From Streptomyces spiroverticillatus (lineage in GTDB: Bacteria > Actinomycetota > Actinomycetes > Streptomycetales > Streptomycetaceae), in contig BMUX01000008.1 in NCBI GenBank assembly GCA_014650415.1, positions 2,784-66,783 on the forward strand: 64,000 nt of DNA, written 5' to 3'. Every line of letters begins with the position of its first letter. Positions within the stretch are counted from its first letter, which is position 1. The notes beneath the pieces were generated by a model, which ran no database searches, had not been told where the DNA came from, and was given only the letters and a program-made list of their open reading frames with translations. Shown one piece after another: positions 15,548 to 24,027 of the stretch. The position numbers and the translations under genes are program-made.

Positions 15548-15556
15548 CAACAGTTG
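15548..15556. promoter_or_regulatory. candidate TetR operator
   Basis: CAACAGTTG is an odd palindrome in the 129-bp divergent gap between the ABC-F gene and the TetR gene. Weaker GCG and TTAG similarities flank it on both sides. It lies 16 bp before the TetR start. Confidence 0.35.
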
Positions 15557-15571
15557 CGTTAGGATCATGAC

Positions 15572-16240
15572 ATGGAGTCTCCGAGGATGGCAACAGGCAA
15601 CCGGACCGGCCCGTCCACCCCGTCCACCCCGTCCACCCCTTCCGCGACGCCCGGCGCCCCCGCCCGCCGTCCCGGTGGCCGTACCGCCCGTACGCGGGCC
15701 CTCGTGCTCGACGCCGTCCGGGCCCAGCTGGTCGAGCACGGCTACGACGGCCTCACCGTCGACGCGGTCGCCGACCGTGCGGGCGTCCACCGCACCACCG
15801 TCTACCGGCGCTGGCAGGACGTCGGCGGCCTCCTCGCCGACCTCCTCACCCTCGGCGCGGACGACGACTGGCAGCCCGCCGACACCGGCACCCTGCTCGG
15901 CGACCTGGCCGCCCTCAACCACGAGGTGCACGCCTCCCTCACCGAACAGCCCTCGATCGCCGCCGCCCTGATCGCGGTGTCCTTCCGCTCCCCCCAGGCG
16001 GCCGAAGCCCTGCGCGACTTCTGGGAGGGGCGGTACGCGCAGTGCGAGACCGTGGTCGACAGGGCAGTCGTACGGGGCGAACTCCCCCCGGGCGCCGACG
16101 CCCGCGCCCTCCTCGTCGCCGCCACCGCCCCCCTCTACCACCACCTGGTCCTGCTCCGCTCGGCCCCCGACCCCGAACTCCCCGACCGGGCGGCCCGCAC
16201 CGCCGTCCTGGCGGCATCGGCAGGGGCTTTCACCGGTTGA
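15572..16240 (+). CDS. TetR/AcrR family transcriptional regulator
   Basis: The 222-residue protein has a low-complexity N-terminal tail (TPS repeats from three 9-bp copies at 15611-15637), then the TetR helix-turn-helix (LTVDAVADRAGVHRTTVYRRW) and a C-terminal ligand domain (SIAAALIAVSFRSPQAAEALRDFW, then PLYHHLVLLRS). ATG 15572 follows AGGA. It is divergent from the ABC-F gene and is the natural candidate for its transcriptional repressor. Confidence 0.9.
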   Translation: MESPRMATGNRTGPSTPSTPSTPSATPGAPARRPGGRTARTRALVLDAVRAQLVEHGYDGLTVDAVADRAGVHRTTVYRRWQDVGGLLADLLTLGADDDWQPADTGTLLGDLAALNHEVHASLTEQPSIAAALIAVSFRSPQAAEALRDFWEGRYAQCETVVDRAVVRGELPPGADARALLVAATAPLYHHLVLLRSAPDPELPDRAARTAVLAASAGAFTG

Positions 16241-16292
16241 CCACCGTAAAACCCCTTCGCCGTGGGGAAGTTCGACCTGCTAGGTATCGGTC

Positions 16293-16772
16293 ATGACCAC
16301 ATCAGCGGAAGCCCAACTCCACGCCACCCTTGACGACTTGCTCGCCGAACGCGCCTGCGAGCGCCTGATCCTCGACTTCGTGCACCGGCTCGACCTCGGC
16401 GACCCGGGCTCGGCCGCCGACCTGTTCACCCCCGACGGCGTCTGGGAGTGGGCCGAGGGCGACCGGACCGTCCGGGGCCGCGACGCCCTGCGCGCCTACT
16501 TCGGCGCCCGCCCCGCCGACCGGCTCTCCCGCCGCGTCACGACGAACGTCCGGGTCACCCGTACCTCCGCCACCACGGCCACCGCGACCAGCTACTTCAC
16601 CACCTACCGCGTCGACGGCCACACCGGCGTCGGCATGGTCCCGCCGCGCCCGCCCACCCAGGTCGGGTACTACGAGGACGCCTTCCGCCGTGTCGACGGG
16701 CAGTGGCTCCTCGACCGGCGAGGCACCTTCCTGACCTTCGCCGGACCGACCGAACACCTGAGGCAGGCGTAG
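16293..16772 (+). CDS. SnoaL-like (NTF2-fold) protein
   Basis: The 159-residue protein has the SnoaL_4/NTF2-like pattern: an N-terminal helix (LLAERACERLILDFVHRLDLGD), ADLFTPDGVWEWAEG, then VRVTRTSATTATATSYFTTYRVD and GYYEDAFRRVDGQWLLDRR. The fold covers isomerases, cyclases, hydratases and binding proteins. Catalytic residues cannot be assigned. It begins 53 bp after the TetR stop on the same strand, so it may belong to the TetR regulon. Confidence 0.85.
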   Translation: MTTSAEAQLHATLDDLLAERACERLILDFVHRLDLGDPGSAADLFTPDGVWEWAEGDRTVRGRDALRAYFGARPADRLSRRVTTNVRVTRTSATTATATSYFTTYRVDGHTGVGMVPPRPPTQVGYYEDAFRRVDGQWLLDRRGTFLTFAGPTEHLRQA

Positions 16773-16786
16773 CCGCCGGCAGCTCG

Positions 16787-17461
16787 TCACTCCCCGCGCT
16801 CCATCCTCCCCACCAGGCTCCCGTCCAGGTCGGCCAGCAGGTCCGCCGGGTCCGAGTAGACCTCCGTTGCTCCGGCCTCCTCCAGGTCCGCGCGCGGGAT
16901 GCCGCCCGCCAGCAGGGCCAGCGTGAGCACCCCCGCCTTCGTGCCCGCCCGCATGTCCCACACCGTGTCGCCGACGAACACCGCGTCCTCGGGCCCGCAT
17001 CCGGCGATCTCCAGGGCGCGGTGCACCGGGTCAGGGGCGGGCTTGCCCTGCGCCACGTCGTCCGCGCTCGCGACGCCCGCGATCACGTCGTCCGCGTCGA
17101 TCGCCCGGCGCAGCGCCTCCAGTTCTGGGCCGCCCGCCGAGGTCGCCAGGACGATGCGCCAGCCCCGGGAGTGCAGGGTGCGCAGCAGTTCGCCCGCCTT
17201 GGGGAGAGCGGGGAGGCGGTCGAAGTAGGTGCCGTACAGCGTGGAGTGCGCGGCGCTCAGGCCGTCGTCCTCGTCCGGGTCGTGCTCGTCGCCCAGCAGG
17301 TGCGCGATCAGGTCCTCGGAGCCCAGGCCGATCGCCCGGTGGACGTCGTGCATCCGCACCTCGTGACCGGCCTGGCGGAAGGCCTCCCACCAGGTGACCA
17401 CGTGCAGGTGGTTGGTGTCGGCGAGGGTGCCGTCGACGTCGAAGAGCGCCGCGCGGGGCAT
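16787..17461 (-). CDS. HAD superfamily hydrolase (phosphoglycolate phosphatase-like)
   Basis: The 224-residue protein carries all four HAD motifs: I, ALFDVDGTLADTNHLH, with the nucleophile and acid Asp pair; II, IVLATSAGG; III, the Lys in GKPAPDP; IV, AVFVGDTVWDM. A helical cap lies between motifs I and II, as in subfamily IA. The likely role is phosphatase or phosphomutase activity on a small phosphometabolite. It converges on the SnoaL-like gene with a 14-bp gap. Confidence 0.92.
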   Translation of the reverse strand: MPRAALFDVDGTLADTNHLHVVTWWEAFRQAGHEVRMHDVHRAIGLGSEDLIAHLLGDEHDPDEDDGLSAAHSTLYGTYFDRLPALPKAGELLRTLHSRGWRIVLATSAGGPELEALRRAIDADDVIAGVASADDVAQGKPAPDPVHRALEIAGCGPEDAVFVGDTVWDMRAGTKAGVLTLALLAGGIPRADLEEAGATEVYSDPADLLADLDGSLVGRMERGE

Positions 17462-17484
17462 GGCGTCGTCCTTTCCGGTGGGGT

Positions 17485-17808
17485 TCAGTGGCCCAGGGCC
17501 TTGGCGAGCTGGGCCTTCGTCATCGTCGAACGGCCCTTGACGTTGCGGGCCCTGGCCTCCGCGTAGAGCTGGTCGCGGGTGGGGCCCTGCGCGCCCTTGT
17601 GGGAGTTCAGGCCGCCTCGGCGGGAGGACGAGATGTCCTGGGTCGAGGTCTTGCTCGCCTCCTTGGACTCACCGCTCCTGGCCCGCTCCTTGTTCACCGT
17701 GCGCGCCGCGATCTCCTCGGCACGCTTCTTGCTCTCGCCGCGCTTCTGCGCACTGTCCTTGATGTGTTCGTACTGCCGTTCGCGCTTGGCGCTCGATCCT
17801 CGCGGCAT
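17485..17808 (-). CDS. small basic protein of the actinobacterial 'plasmid stabilization protein' family
   Basis: The 107-residue, highly charged protein starts MPRGSSAKRERQYEHIKDSA. A lysine/arginine/glutamate-rich middle is predicted to be helical, and the C-terminal TRDQLYAEARARNVKGRSTMTKAQLAKAL is a Rho-N/SAP-like helix pair found in nucleic-acid-binding proteins. Homologues are widely annotated as plasmid stabilization proteins without experimental support. It lies 23 bp upstream of the HAD gene and may be co-transcribed with it. Confidence 0.75.
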   Translation of the reverse strand: MPRGSSAKRERQYEHIKDSAQKRGESKKRAEEIAARTVNKERARSGESKEASKTSTQDISSSRRGGLNSHKGAQGPTRDQLYAEARARNVKGRSTMTKAQLAKALGH

Positions 17809-17847
17809 GGCTCGACTTCCTTTCCGTGTACGAGGGAGTTACGTACG

Positions 17848-18219
17848 TCACGCGTCCCGTGCCGTCAGCCGGAGCTGGAGTTCGACCTCCTGGTCGCCGG
17901 ACGCCGAACCCTGCTCCTCCACGGTGAACGCCGAGGTGAGGGCCTTCCGCAGCCGGTCGACCGCCACCGGAGTGCCCTGGAGCTCGGCCGTGACGGCGCC
18001 CTTCAGCCCCGTACCGGACAAGGATCCGGAGGCGTCGGAGGCGGCCACGAAGGACTCCGTCCAGGTGTCGGAGCCGGCGTCCGGGCCCCCGCCGGGGGTG
18101 TCCGACGAGCGGCCGGAGGCGAAGGCCGAGCCCAGTGCGGACAGGACGGTGCCCGCGTCGTCGGAGGTGCAGTCGCTCAGGACGACCTGCACCAGGTCGG
18201 AGGTGTCGTTCGTGGGCAT
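17848..18219 (-). CDS. hypothetical protein
   Basis: The 123-residue protein starts MPTNDTSDLVQVVLSDCTSDD. I recognise no family. It has a Gly/Ser/Asp-rich middle and a C-terminal VDRLRKALTSAFTVEEQ followed by a strand-like EVELQLRL. It has no signal peptide or membrane segment. ATG 18219 is preferred over an upstream in-frame start because AAAGG precedes it. It lies between the LLM oxidoreductase and the small basic protein on the same strand. Confidence 0.55.
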   Translation of the reverse strand: MPTNDTSDLVQVVLSDCTSDDAGTVLSALGSAFASGRSSDTPGGGPDAGSDTWTESFVAASDASGSLSGTGLKGAVTAELQGTPVAVDRLRKALTSAFTVEEQGSASGDQEVELQLRLTARDA

Positions 18220-18261
18220 GGGATGCCTTTCAGTTTGCTCAAGCACAGTCTTGGCAGGTGT

Positions 18262-19260
18262 TCAGAGTTCGCGCAGCGCGGGGAGCAGCTCCTTCTCCGC
18301 CCAGGAAATGAACGGCTGCTGGTGCTCGCCGCCCACCTGGACGAGGGCGATCTCGGTGAACCCCGCCTCGGCGTACGGACGTACCGCCTCGATGAAGTCC
18401 TCGACCTTCGCGCCGCAGGGGATCGCCTCGGCCACGTCCTTCTCCGTGACGAACTGCGTCGCCCCGGCGAAGCTCGTCGGCCCCGGCAGCTCCGCATTCA
18501 CCGGCCAGCCGCCCGCGAACCAGCGGAACTGGTCGTGCGCGCGGGCGATCGCCGCGTCGCGGTCGGGGTCGTAACAGACCGGGAGCTGGCCCACCCGGGG
18601 CTTGCCCGCGCCGCCGTGCCGCTCGAAGGACTCGATCAGGCCGGCCTTCGGCTCGGTCGCGATGACCAGGTCGGCGAGACGTCCTGCCAGCGAGCAGGAC
18701 CGCTCGCCCGAGACCGCGATGCCGATCGGCGGCAGTTCGTCGGGGAGGTCCCAGAGCTTTGCGTTCGCGACGTCGAAGTGGGTGCCCCGGTGGTTGACGT
18801 TGCCGCCCTCGAAGAGTGCGCGGATGATCTCCACCGCCTCTTCGAGCATCTCCAGCCGCACCCCGGCCGACGGCCAGCCGGTGCCCACCACGTGCTCGTT
18901 GAGGTTCTCCCCCGAGCCCAGGCCCAGCCGGAACCGCCCCTCGGAGAGGAGCTGCATCGTCGCCGCCTTCTGCGCGATCACCGCCGGGTGGTAGCGGACC
19001 GTCGGGCAGGTCACGTACGTCATCAGCGGAATCCGCTCGGTGGCCTGCGCCGCCGCGCCCAGCACGCTCCACGCGTAGGGCGCGTGGCCCTGCGAGTCCA
19101 GCCAGGGGAAGTAGTGGTCGGACGTGACGGAGAAGTCGAAACCGGCCCGCTCGGCGGCCACCACGTCGTCGACGAGCGCGCGGGGACCCGCTTGTTCGGT
19201 CATCATCGTGTAGCCAATTTGCACCATTGGGTGCGTGTAGCCGGTCTTGTCCGCCGCCAA
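18262..19260 (-). CDS. F420-dependent LLM class oxidoreductase (TIGR03557-type)
   Basis: The 332-residue protein has the G6PD-like/TIGR03557 features VQIGYTMMTEQAGPRALVDDVVAAERAGFDFSV in short segments, SDHYFPWLDSQGHAPYAWSVLGAAA, MTYVTCPTVRYHPAVIAQKAAT and GLGSGENLNEHVVG. The family uses coenzyme F420 to oxidise or reduce unidentified substrates. A TTG at 19260 has GGAG seven bases upstream; an ATG at 19227 matches the usual family start but lacks a Shine-Dalgarno. It is divergent from the acyl-CoA dehydrogenase cassette. Confidence 0.9.
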   Translation of the reverse strand: MAADKTGYTHPMVQIGYTMMTEQAGPRALVDDVVAAERAGFDFSVTSDHYFPWLDSQGHAPYAWSVLGAAAQATERIPLMTYVTCPTVRYHPAVIAQKAATMQLLSEGRFRLGLGSGENLNEHVVGTGWPSAGVRLEMLEEAVEIIRALFEGGNVNHRGTHFDVANAKLWDLPDELPPIGIAVSGERSCSLAGRLADLVIATEPKAGLIESFERHGGAGKPRVGQLPVCYDPDRDAAIARAHDQFRWFAGGWPVNAELPGPTSFAGATQFVTEKDVAEAIPCGAKVEDFIEAVRPYAEAGFTEIALVQVGGEHQQPFISWAEKELLPALREL

Positions 19261-19484
19261 ACCTGGTCTCCGCCAGGGGCGGACGCCTTACCCCGATTCC
19301 CGTCCGCCACCCCCTGCGACGTGCGCGAGGCCCGTGTTTCCTCCCGGCCACGAGGGGCACTGGAGTGTTCGCCCCCACCGGGGCTCGCGGCGATGCGGGC
19401 GCCAGGGAGGCGCTCCAGAGTGGGGAGAGGCCCGTCTCCTTCCCCTCGGTCCACCCTCCGTACCGGCCTCAGGGAGTTCGTTCC

Positions 19485-20510
19485 ATGCCTGATGACCTGC
19501 CTCTTTCTGAGGCCTCCGAGCTCACGGCCCCCGAAGTCACGGCCGCCGTAGGCTTCCGCTCGGTACTCGCGCGCATCGAGGCCGGGGAACGGGAGTTCCC
19601 GCTGCCCGGCTCCGGGCACACCGGACGCCGGTTCGCCGCGCTGCAAGCCGTCGCCGAGGCCGACCTGTGCACGGCACGCCTGGTGGAGGGGCACGTCGAC
19701 GCCCTGGCCATCCTCGCCGAGCTGGGCGAACCACCGCCGGGGCCCGGCGAGCGGTGGGGCGTCTGGGCGGCCGAACCCCCGGGCGAGGGCCTGACCGCCC
19801 TCCGCAAGGACCCGGCGGGGCAGGGCGGCGACGGCTGGGTGATCAGCGGCCTGAAGCAGTTCTGCTCCGGCGCGCACTCCTGCACCCACGCCCTGGTCAC
19901 CGCTCGTGCCGGTGACGAACGCAGGCTCTTCGCGGTACGTGTCGACGGCGACGACTGCCGCCCGGTCGACGGCACCTGGAGGGCCGTCGGCATGGCGGGC
20001 AGCGACACCCCCGACGTCCGCTTCACCGACGTCCCCGCCCGCGCGGTCGGCGACCCCGAGGCGTACGTACGAAGGCCCGGCTTCTGGCACGGCGGCATCG
20101 GCGTCGCCGCCTGCTGGTACGGAGGAGCGGTCGCCGTGTCCCGGGTGCTCCGGGAAGCGGCCGGACGCCGCGCCGAACCGCACACGGACGCCCACCTCGG
20201 CGCGGTCGACATCCAGCTCCAGGCCGCCGGAGCCCTCCTGGACCGGGCCGCCGCCGAGATCGACGCCGACCCGCTCGACATCCGTGGCGGCGCGCAGCTC
20301 CGCGCCATGCGCGTACGCGCCTTCGTCGAGTCGGCCTGCGCCGCCGTCCTCGACCATGTCGGCCGCGCCACCGGCGCCGGACCGCTCTGCCACGACGCCC
20401 AGCACGCCCGCACCGCCGCCGACCTGGCCGTATACATCCGCCAGCACCACGCGGAACGCGACCTCGCCGCACTCGGCGCGCTCCTCGCCCGACCGGAGGA
20501 CACCCGATGA
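19485..20510 (+). CDS. acyl-CoA dehydrogenase-like flavoprotein
   Basis: The 341-residue protein is a short acyl-CoA/acyl-ACP dehydrogenase homologue. It has an N-terminal helical domain, a central strand domain (GLKQFCSGAHSCTHALVTAR, WRAVGMAGSDTPDVRFTDV) and a C-terminal helical bundle (HLGAVDIQLQAAGALLDRAA). It is somewhat shorter than the usual 380 residues. It is the first gene of a cassette in which every following start overlaps the previous stop (ATGA). The substrate may be an acyl chain or a sugar-linked group; the sequence does not decide. Confidence 0.85.
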   Translation: MPDDLPLSEASELTAPEVTAAVGFRSVLARIEAGEREFPLPGSGHTGRRFAALQAVAEADLCTARLVEGHVDALAILAELGEPPPGPGERWGVWAAEPPGEGLTALRKDPAGQGGDGWVISGLKQFCSGAHSCTHALVTARAGDERRLFAVRVDGDDCRPVDGTWRAVGMAGSDTPDVRFTDVPARAVGDPEAYVRRPGFWHGGIGVAACWYGGAVAVSRVLREAAGRRAEPHTDAHLGAVDIQLQAAGALLDRAAAEIDADPLDIRGGAQLRAMRVRAFVESACAAVLDHVGRATGAGPLCHDAQHARTAADLAVYIRQHHAERDLAALGALLARPEDTR

Positions 20511-21274
20511 CCGACGCCACCTCCGTGCGCCCCACAGCCGACCCGATCCAGGCCCCCGGCACCCCCGAGGCCGCCTGGCGGGCGTGGCCGGGATGGGCGG
20601 ACCTCCCCGACATTCCCGTCGGCCCGTTCACCCGAGTGGCCGTCGTCGCGGCCCACCCCGACGACGAGGTGCTCGGCTTCGGCGGCACACTCGCCCTGCT
20701 CGCCGCCGCCGGGACGCGGATCACCGTCGTGGCCGTCACCGACGGAGAGGCCTCCCACCCCGACAGCACGGTGCTCACCGCCGACGATCTCGTACGTGTA
20801 CGAGCCGCCGAAACGCGAGCGGCACTCGCCGAACTGGGCGCACCGGAGGCCACGGTCGTACCCCTGCACGTCCCCGACACCCGGGTCGCCGTGCACGAGG
20901 ACCACGTCGCCGCACGCCTCGCGGAGATCGCCGAGGGCGCGGACCTGCTCGTCGCCCCGTGGACCGGCGACGTGCACGGCGACCACGAGGCGGCGGGCCG
21001 CGCCGCCCTCCGCGCGGCGCAGGCCGCCGGCATCCCCTGCTGGCTCTACCCGGTGTGGATGTGGCACTGGGCCGCCCCCGGCGACCCCCGCGTCCCGTGG
21101 GGACGGGCCGCCCGCATCACGCTCCCTCCGGACGTACGCATCCGCAAACGCGCCGCCATCGACCGCTTCGTCAGCCAGATCGCCCCCCTGGGCCCGGGCC
21201 CGGGCGACGCGGCGATCCTCCCCCCGGACGAACTGGCCCACCACACAAGGGACTTGGAGGTCGTCTTCCGATGA
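20507..21274 (+). CDS. PIG-L family deacetylase
   Basis: The 255-residue zinc hydrolase has the family signature VVAAHPDDEVLGFGGTLALLA with the zinc-binding His-Asp-Asp, HEDHVA in the middle and the third metal ligand in DVHGDHEAAGRAAL. Relatives remove N-acetyl groups from N-acetylglucosamine conjugates, as in GlcNAc-PI, mycothiol (MshB) and lincosamide or glycopeptide intermediates. It overlaps both neighbours by 4 bp. With an adjacent glycosyltransferase, deacetylation of a GlcNAc-like moiety is the likeliest role. Confidence 0.92.
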   Translation: MTDATSVRPTADPIQAPGTPEAAWRAWPGWADLPDIPVGPFTRVAVVAAHPDDEVLGFGGTLALLAAAGTRITVVAVTDGEASHPDSTVLTADDLVRVRAAETRAALAELGAPEATVVPLHVPDTRVAVHEDHVAARLAEIAEGADLLVAPWTGDVHGDHEAAGRAALRAAQAAGIPCWLYPVWMWHWAAPGDPRVPWGRAARITLPPDVRIRKRAAIDRFVSQIAPLGPGPGDAAILPPDELAHHTRDLEVVFR

Positions 21275-21918
21275 ACCACGAACCCGGCCACCGGCCCCAA
21301 GGGGCCACCCCCGCCTCGTACTTCGAGGAGATGTACCGCGACAGCCCCGACCCCTGGCACCTCGCCGAGCGCTTCTACGAACGCCGCAAGTACGAACTCA
21401 CTGTGGCGAGCCTCCCCCTGCCGCGCTACCGACGCGCCTTCGAACCCGCCTGCTCCGTGGGCGAGTTGACCGCCCGCCTCGCTGAGCGGTGCGACGAGCT
21501 GCTGGCCTGCGACCGGGTGGAGTCCGCCGTCGCCACCGCCCGCAAGCGCACCGCCCACCTCCCGCACGTCGACGTGCGCCGCCTCACCCTCCCGGAGGAG
21601 TGGCCGGACGGCTCCTTCGACCTGATCGTCCTGTCCGAGCTCCTCTACTACTTCGACGAGCCGGCCCTGCACGACGTCCTCACCCGCACCGCCGCCGCGC
21701 TCGAACCCGGCGGCACCCTGGTCACCGTGCACTGGAACCACCCCGTCCCCGACCACCGGGGCACGGGCACCACTCTCGCCGCGACGGTCGCCTCCGTACC
21801 CGGACTGACACCCGTGGCCGACCACCGCGAGGCCGACTTCGTCCTCCAGGTGTACGCCAGGACCTGGCTGGACGGCTCACCCGCACCCTCGCCCGCCGCG
21901 CGCGAAGGTCTCGTATGA
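21271..21918 (+). CDS. NodS-like SAM-dependent methyltransferase
   Basis: The 215-residue protein resembles NodS, the N-methyltransferase of rhizobial Nod-factor synthesis. YFEEMYRDSPDPWHLAERFYERRKY is the family N-terminus, FEPACSVGELTARLAERC is the SAM-binding glycine-rich loop, LLACDRVESAV holds the acidic ribose ligand, and FDLIVLSELLYYF is motif IV. NodS methylates the free amine of a deacetylated chitooligosaccharide, which fits the PIG-L gene directly upstream. It overlaps both neighbours by ATGA. Confidence 0.88.
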   Translation: MNHEPGHRPQGATPASYFEEMYRDSPDPWHLAERFYERRKYELTVASLPLPRYRRAFEPACSVGELTARLAERCDELLACDRVESAVATARKRTAHLPHVDVRRLTLPEEWPDGSFDLIVLSELLYYFDEPALHDVLTRTAAALEPGGTLVTVHWNHPVPDHRGTGTTLAATVASVPGLTPVADHREADFVLQVYARTWLDGSPAPSPAAREGLV

Positions 21919-22769
21919 CCTCTTGGCCGGCCGTCGCCGTGGTGATCCCCGCCTGCGACGAACAGGCCCTGCTCCCGGCCGCGTTGGACGCCGTACGGGA
22001 AGCGGCCGGGCACCCGGCGCTGGACGGGGTGCGGGTGCTCACCGTGGTCGTCGCCGACTGCTGCACCGACGCCACCGAGGAGCTCGCCGGGAAGGCGGGA
22101 GCGCTCGTCGTCCCCGTTCGCTTCCGCAACGTCGGGCGGGCGCGGGCGGCGGGGGTGGCCGCGGCGCTGGAGGCCCTGGGGGAGGCGGAGGCTGCGGGCG
22201 CGGGCAGGGTGCAGGCGAACCCCGCCGCCCTGGGCAGGGTGCAGGCGAACCCCGGTGCCACGGACGGGATGCAGCCGACTCCCGGCGCGCCCGCCGGGGC
22301 GTGGATCGCGAACACCGACGCCGACAGCACGGTCCCGCCCGACTGGCTCGCCTTCCAGCTCGCCCGCGCCGCCGAGGGCTGGGACGCCGTCGTCGGCACC
22401 GTTGCCGTCGACCGCCGGTCGGCGCACAAGCCCCGGCTGGCCGCCCGCCACCACCGCCTCTACGAGGTGTCCCGCCCGCCCGCCGGACAGCCCTGGCAGC
22501 ACCCGCACGTGCACGGCGCGAACCTCGGCGTCAGCGCCCGCGCGTACACCGCCGCAGGAGGCTTCCCGCCCCTGGCGCTGAGCGAGGACCACGGCCTGGT
22601 CGACGCCCTGGAACGCACCCGCGCACGCCTCCTGCGTACCGCGGACTGCCCCGTCACCACCTCGGCCCGCACCCGCCCCCGCGCCCGGGGCGGCTTCGGC
22701 GACCACCTCGCGGGGCTGGACCGGATCCCCCGGTCGGCGACGGACGGGGGCGAGGAAGAGGCGGGCTGA
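21915..22769 (+). CDS. family 2 glycosyltransferase with an inserted 10-residue repeat
   Basis: The 284-residue protein has the GT2 N-terminal VAVVIPACDEQALLPAAL, VVVADCCTDATEELA, the D-x-D-like ANTDADS and ALSEDHGLVDAL (putative catalytic ED). Three consecutive 30-bp units (22202-22291) encode GRVQANPAAL, GRVQANPGAT and DGMQPTPGAP directly before the ANTDADS motif, which looks like a surface loop expansion. No membrane helix is evident, so it is probably cytosolic or peripheral. It is the last gene of the four-gene cassette. Confidence 0.88.
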   Translation: MTSWPAVAVVIPACDEQALLPAALDAVREAAGHPALDGVRVLTVVVADCCTDATEELAGKAGALVVPVRFRNVGRARAAGVAAALEALGEAEAAGAGRVQANPAALGRVQANPGATDGMQPTPGAPAGAWIANTDADSTVPPDWLAFQLARAAEGWDAVVGTVAVDRRSAHKPRLAARHHRLYEVSRPPAGQPWQHPHVHGANLGVSARAYTAAGGFPPLALSEDHGLVDALERTRARLLRTADCPVTTSARTRPRARGGFGDHLAGLDRIPRSATDGGEEEAG

Positions 22770-22784
22770 ACGGGACGTCAGGCG

Positions 22785-23894
22785 TCAGACGTCAGACGGG
22801 TCGGCGCGCCGGCGGGCCAGCACCAGCGCCGCCGCGTCGTCGGAGAGACGGCCGCGCGCGTGCCGGGCGAGCGCGCCGAGCAACGCCTCGTGCAGCGCGA
22901 CCGGACACCCCGTCGGAAGCGGCCCGGCGAGGAACGCCTCCAGGTCGAAGAAGGCCCGTCGCGGGTCCCGCGCCTCGGTCACCCCGTCGGTGACCACGAG
23001 GAACGACTCCCCGGGCGCGAGCGTGTGCGCGACCGGCTCCGGCCGCCTGTCCGGCACGAGGTGGAACAGGCCCAGCAGGCCGCACGCGGGCAGGTCGATC
23101 TCGCGGGCACCCTCGCCGTTCACGAGATACGGGTGGACGTGCCCGCAGTTGACCATGCGCAGCCGCCCGTCCGCCCCCGCCTCGACGATCAGCGCCGTCG
23201 CGAACCGGTGGTCGTCCGAGATGAGCTGCCTGCGCCGCAGCGCGCGGTCCATCACCAGCGCCACCCGTCCGAGATCCTCCTCGTACGCCGCCTCGCGGAA
23301 GGCGCCGAGCAGCGTGACCGTCGCGTCGACCGCCGGTAGCCCCTTGCCGGAGACGTCGCCGAGCACCATGCGCAGCCCGTACGGAGTCTCCAGCGCCTCG
23401 TAGAAATCGCCGCCGACCCGCGCCTCGGAGTGCGCCGCCTGGTAGAACCCGGCGATCCGGTACCCGCCCAGTTCCGGCGGCAGCGGATGCAGCAGCGCAC
23501 GCTGCATCCCGCCGACGACGTCGTGCAGTTCCTCCACCTGCCGCTCGCGGCGCACCCGCGCGGCGGCGGACAGGGCGCTCGCCAGCGTCACACCCGTCAC
23601 AGCGGTCACGGCGGTGGTCCAGGCCCCCGTCTCCACCGACGGCACCAGCTCCAGGAACGCCTGCTGGGTCAGCCCCGCCACCACGCCGGACGCCAGCACC
23701 GTCCGCCAGCCGTGCGCGACCGCCACCAGCGGCGGCACGGCGGACATCACCGGCCCCAGCCGGATGTCACTGCCCGTCAGGAACTCGGCGACCACGGCCA
23801 CCACCCACACCACCCAGGGCAGCCACCCCATGGCCCGGTCGAGCCACTGTTCGCGGGCGGCGACGCTCTGCAAGGGAGGACTGGACGAGGGCAT
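22785..23894 (-). CDS. membrane-anchored SpoIIE/PP2C-type phosphatase
   Basis: The 369-residue protein has an N-terminal block of hydrophobic helices (about residues 22-112) and a linker with coiled-coil character (RVRRERQVEELHDVVGGMQRALL). The SpoIIE domain carries the metal-binding motifs ARVGGDFYEA, MVLGDVSGKGLPA, FLVVTDGVTEA and LSDDAAALVLARR. Such RsbU-like phosphatases dephosphorylate STAS anti-anti-sigma factors. No partner gene is adjacent, but two STAS genes lie near 56 and 60.6 kb. It converges on the GT2 gene with a 15-bp gap. Confidence 0.92.
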   Translation of the reverse strand: MPSSSPPLQSVAAREQWLDRAMGWLPWVVWVVAVVAEFLTGSDIRLGPVMSAVPPLVAVAHGWRTVLASGVVAGLTQQAFLELVPSVETGAWTTAVTAVTGVTLASALSAAARVRRERQVEELHDVVGGMQRALLHPLPPELGGYRIAGFYQAAHSEARVGGDFYEALETPYGLRMVLGDVSGKGLPAVDATVTLLGAFREAAYEEDLGRVALVMDRALRRRQLISDDHRFATALIVEAGADGRLRMVNCGHVHPYLVNGEGAREIDLPACGLLGLFHLVPDRRPEPVAHTLAPGESFLVVTDGVTEARDPRRAFFDLEAFLAGPLPTGCPVALHEALLGALARHARGRLSDDAAALVLARRRADPSDV

Positions 23895-24027
23895 GCGAAA
23901 CCTGACCCGAGAAGTTCAATGCGACCTAACCTGCCCATCCTGCGCGACCCGGGGCCCGGACGCGGGGCCCATTGGACCCGAGCGGCAGGGACCTTGGTCC
24001 CGCGTGCCGGCCCTGCCGGATCCAGCA

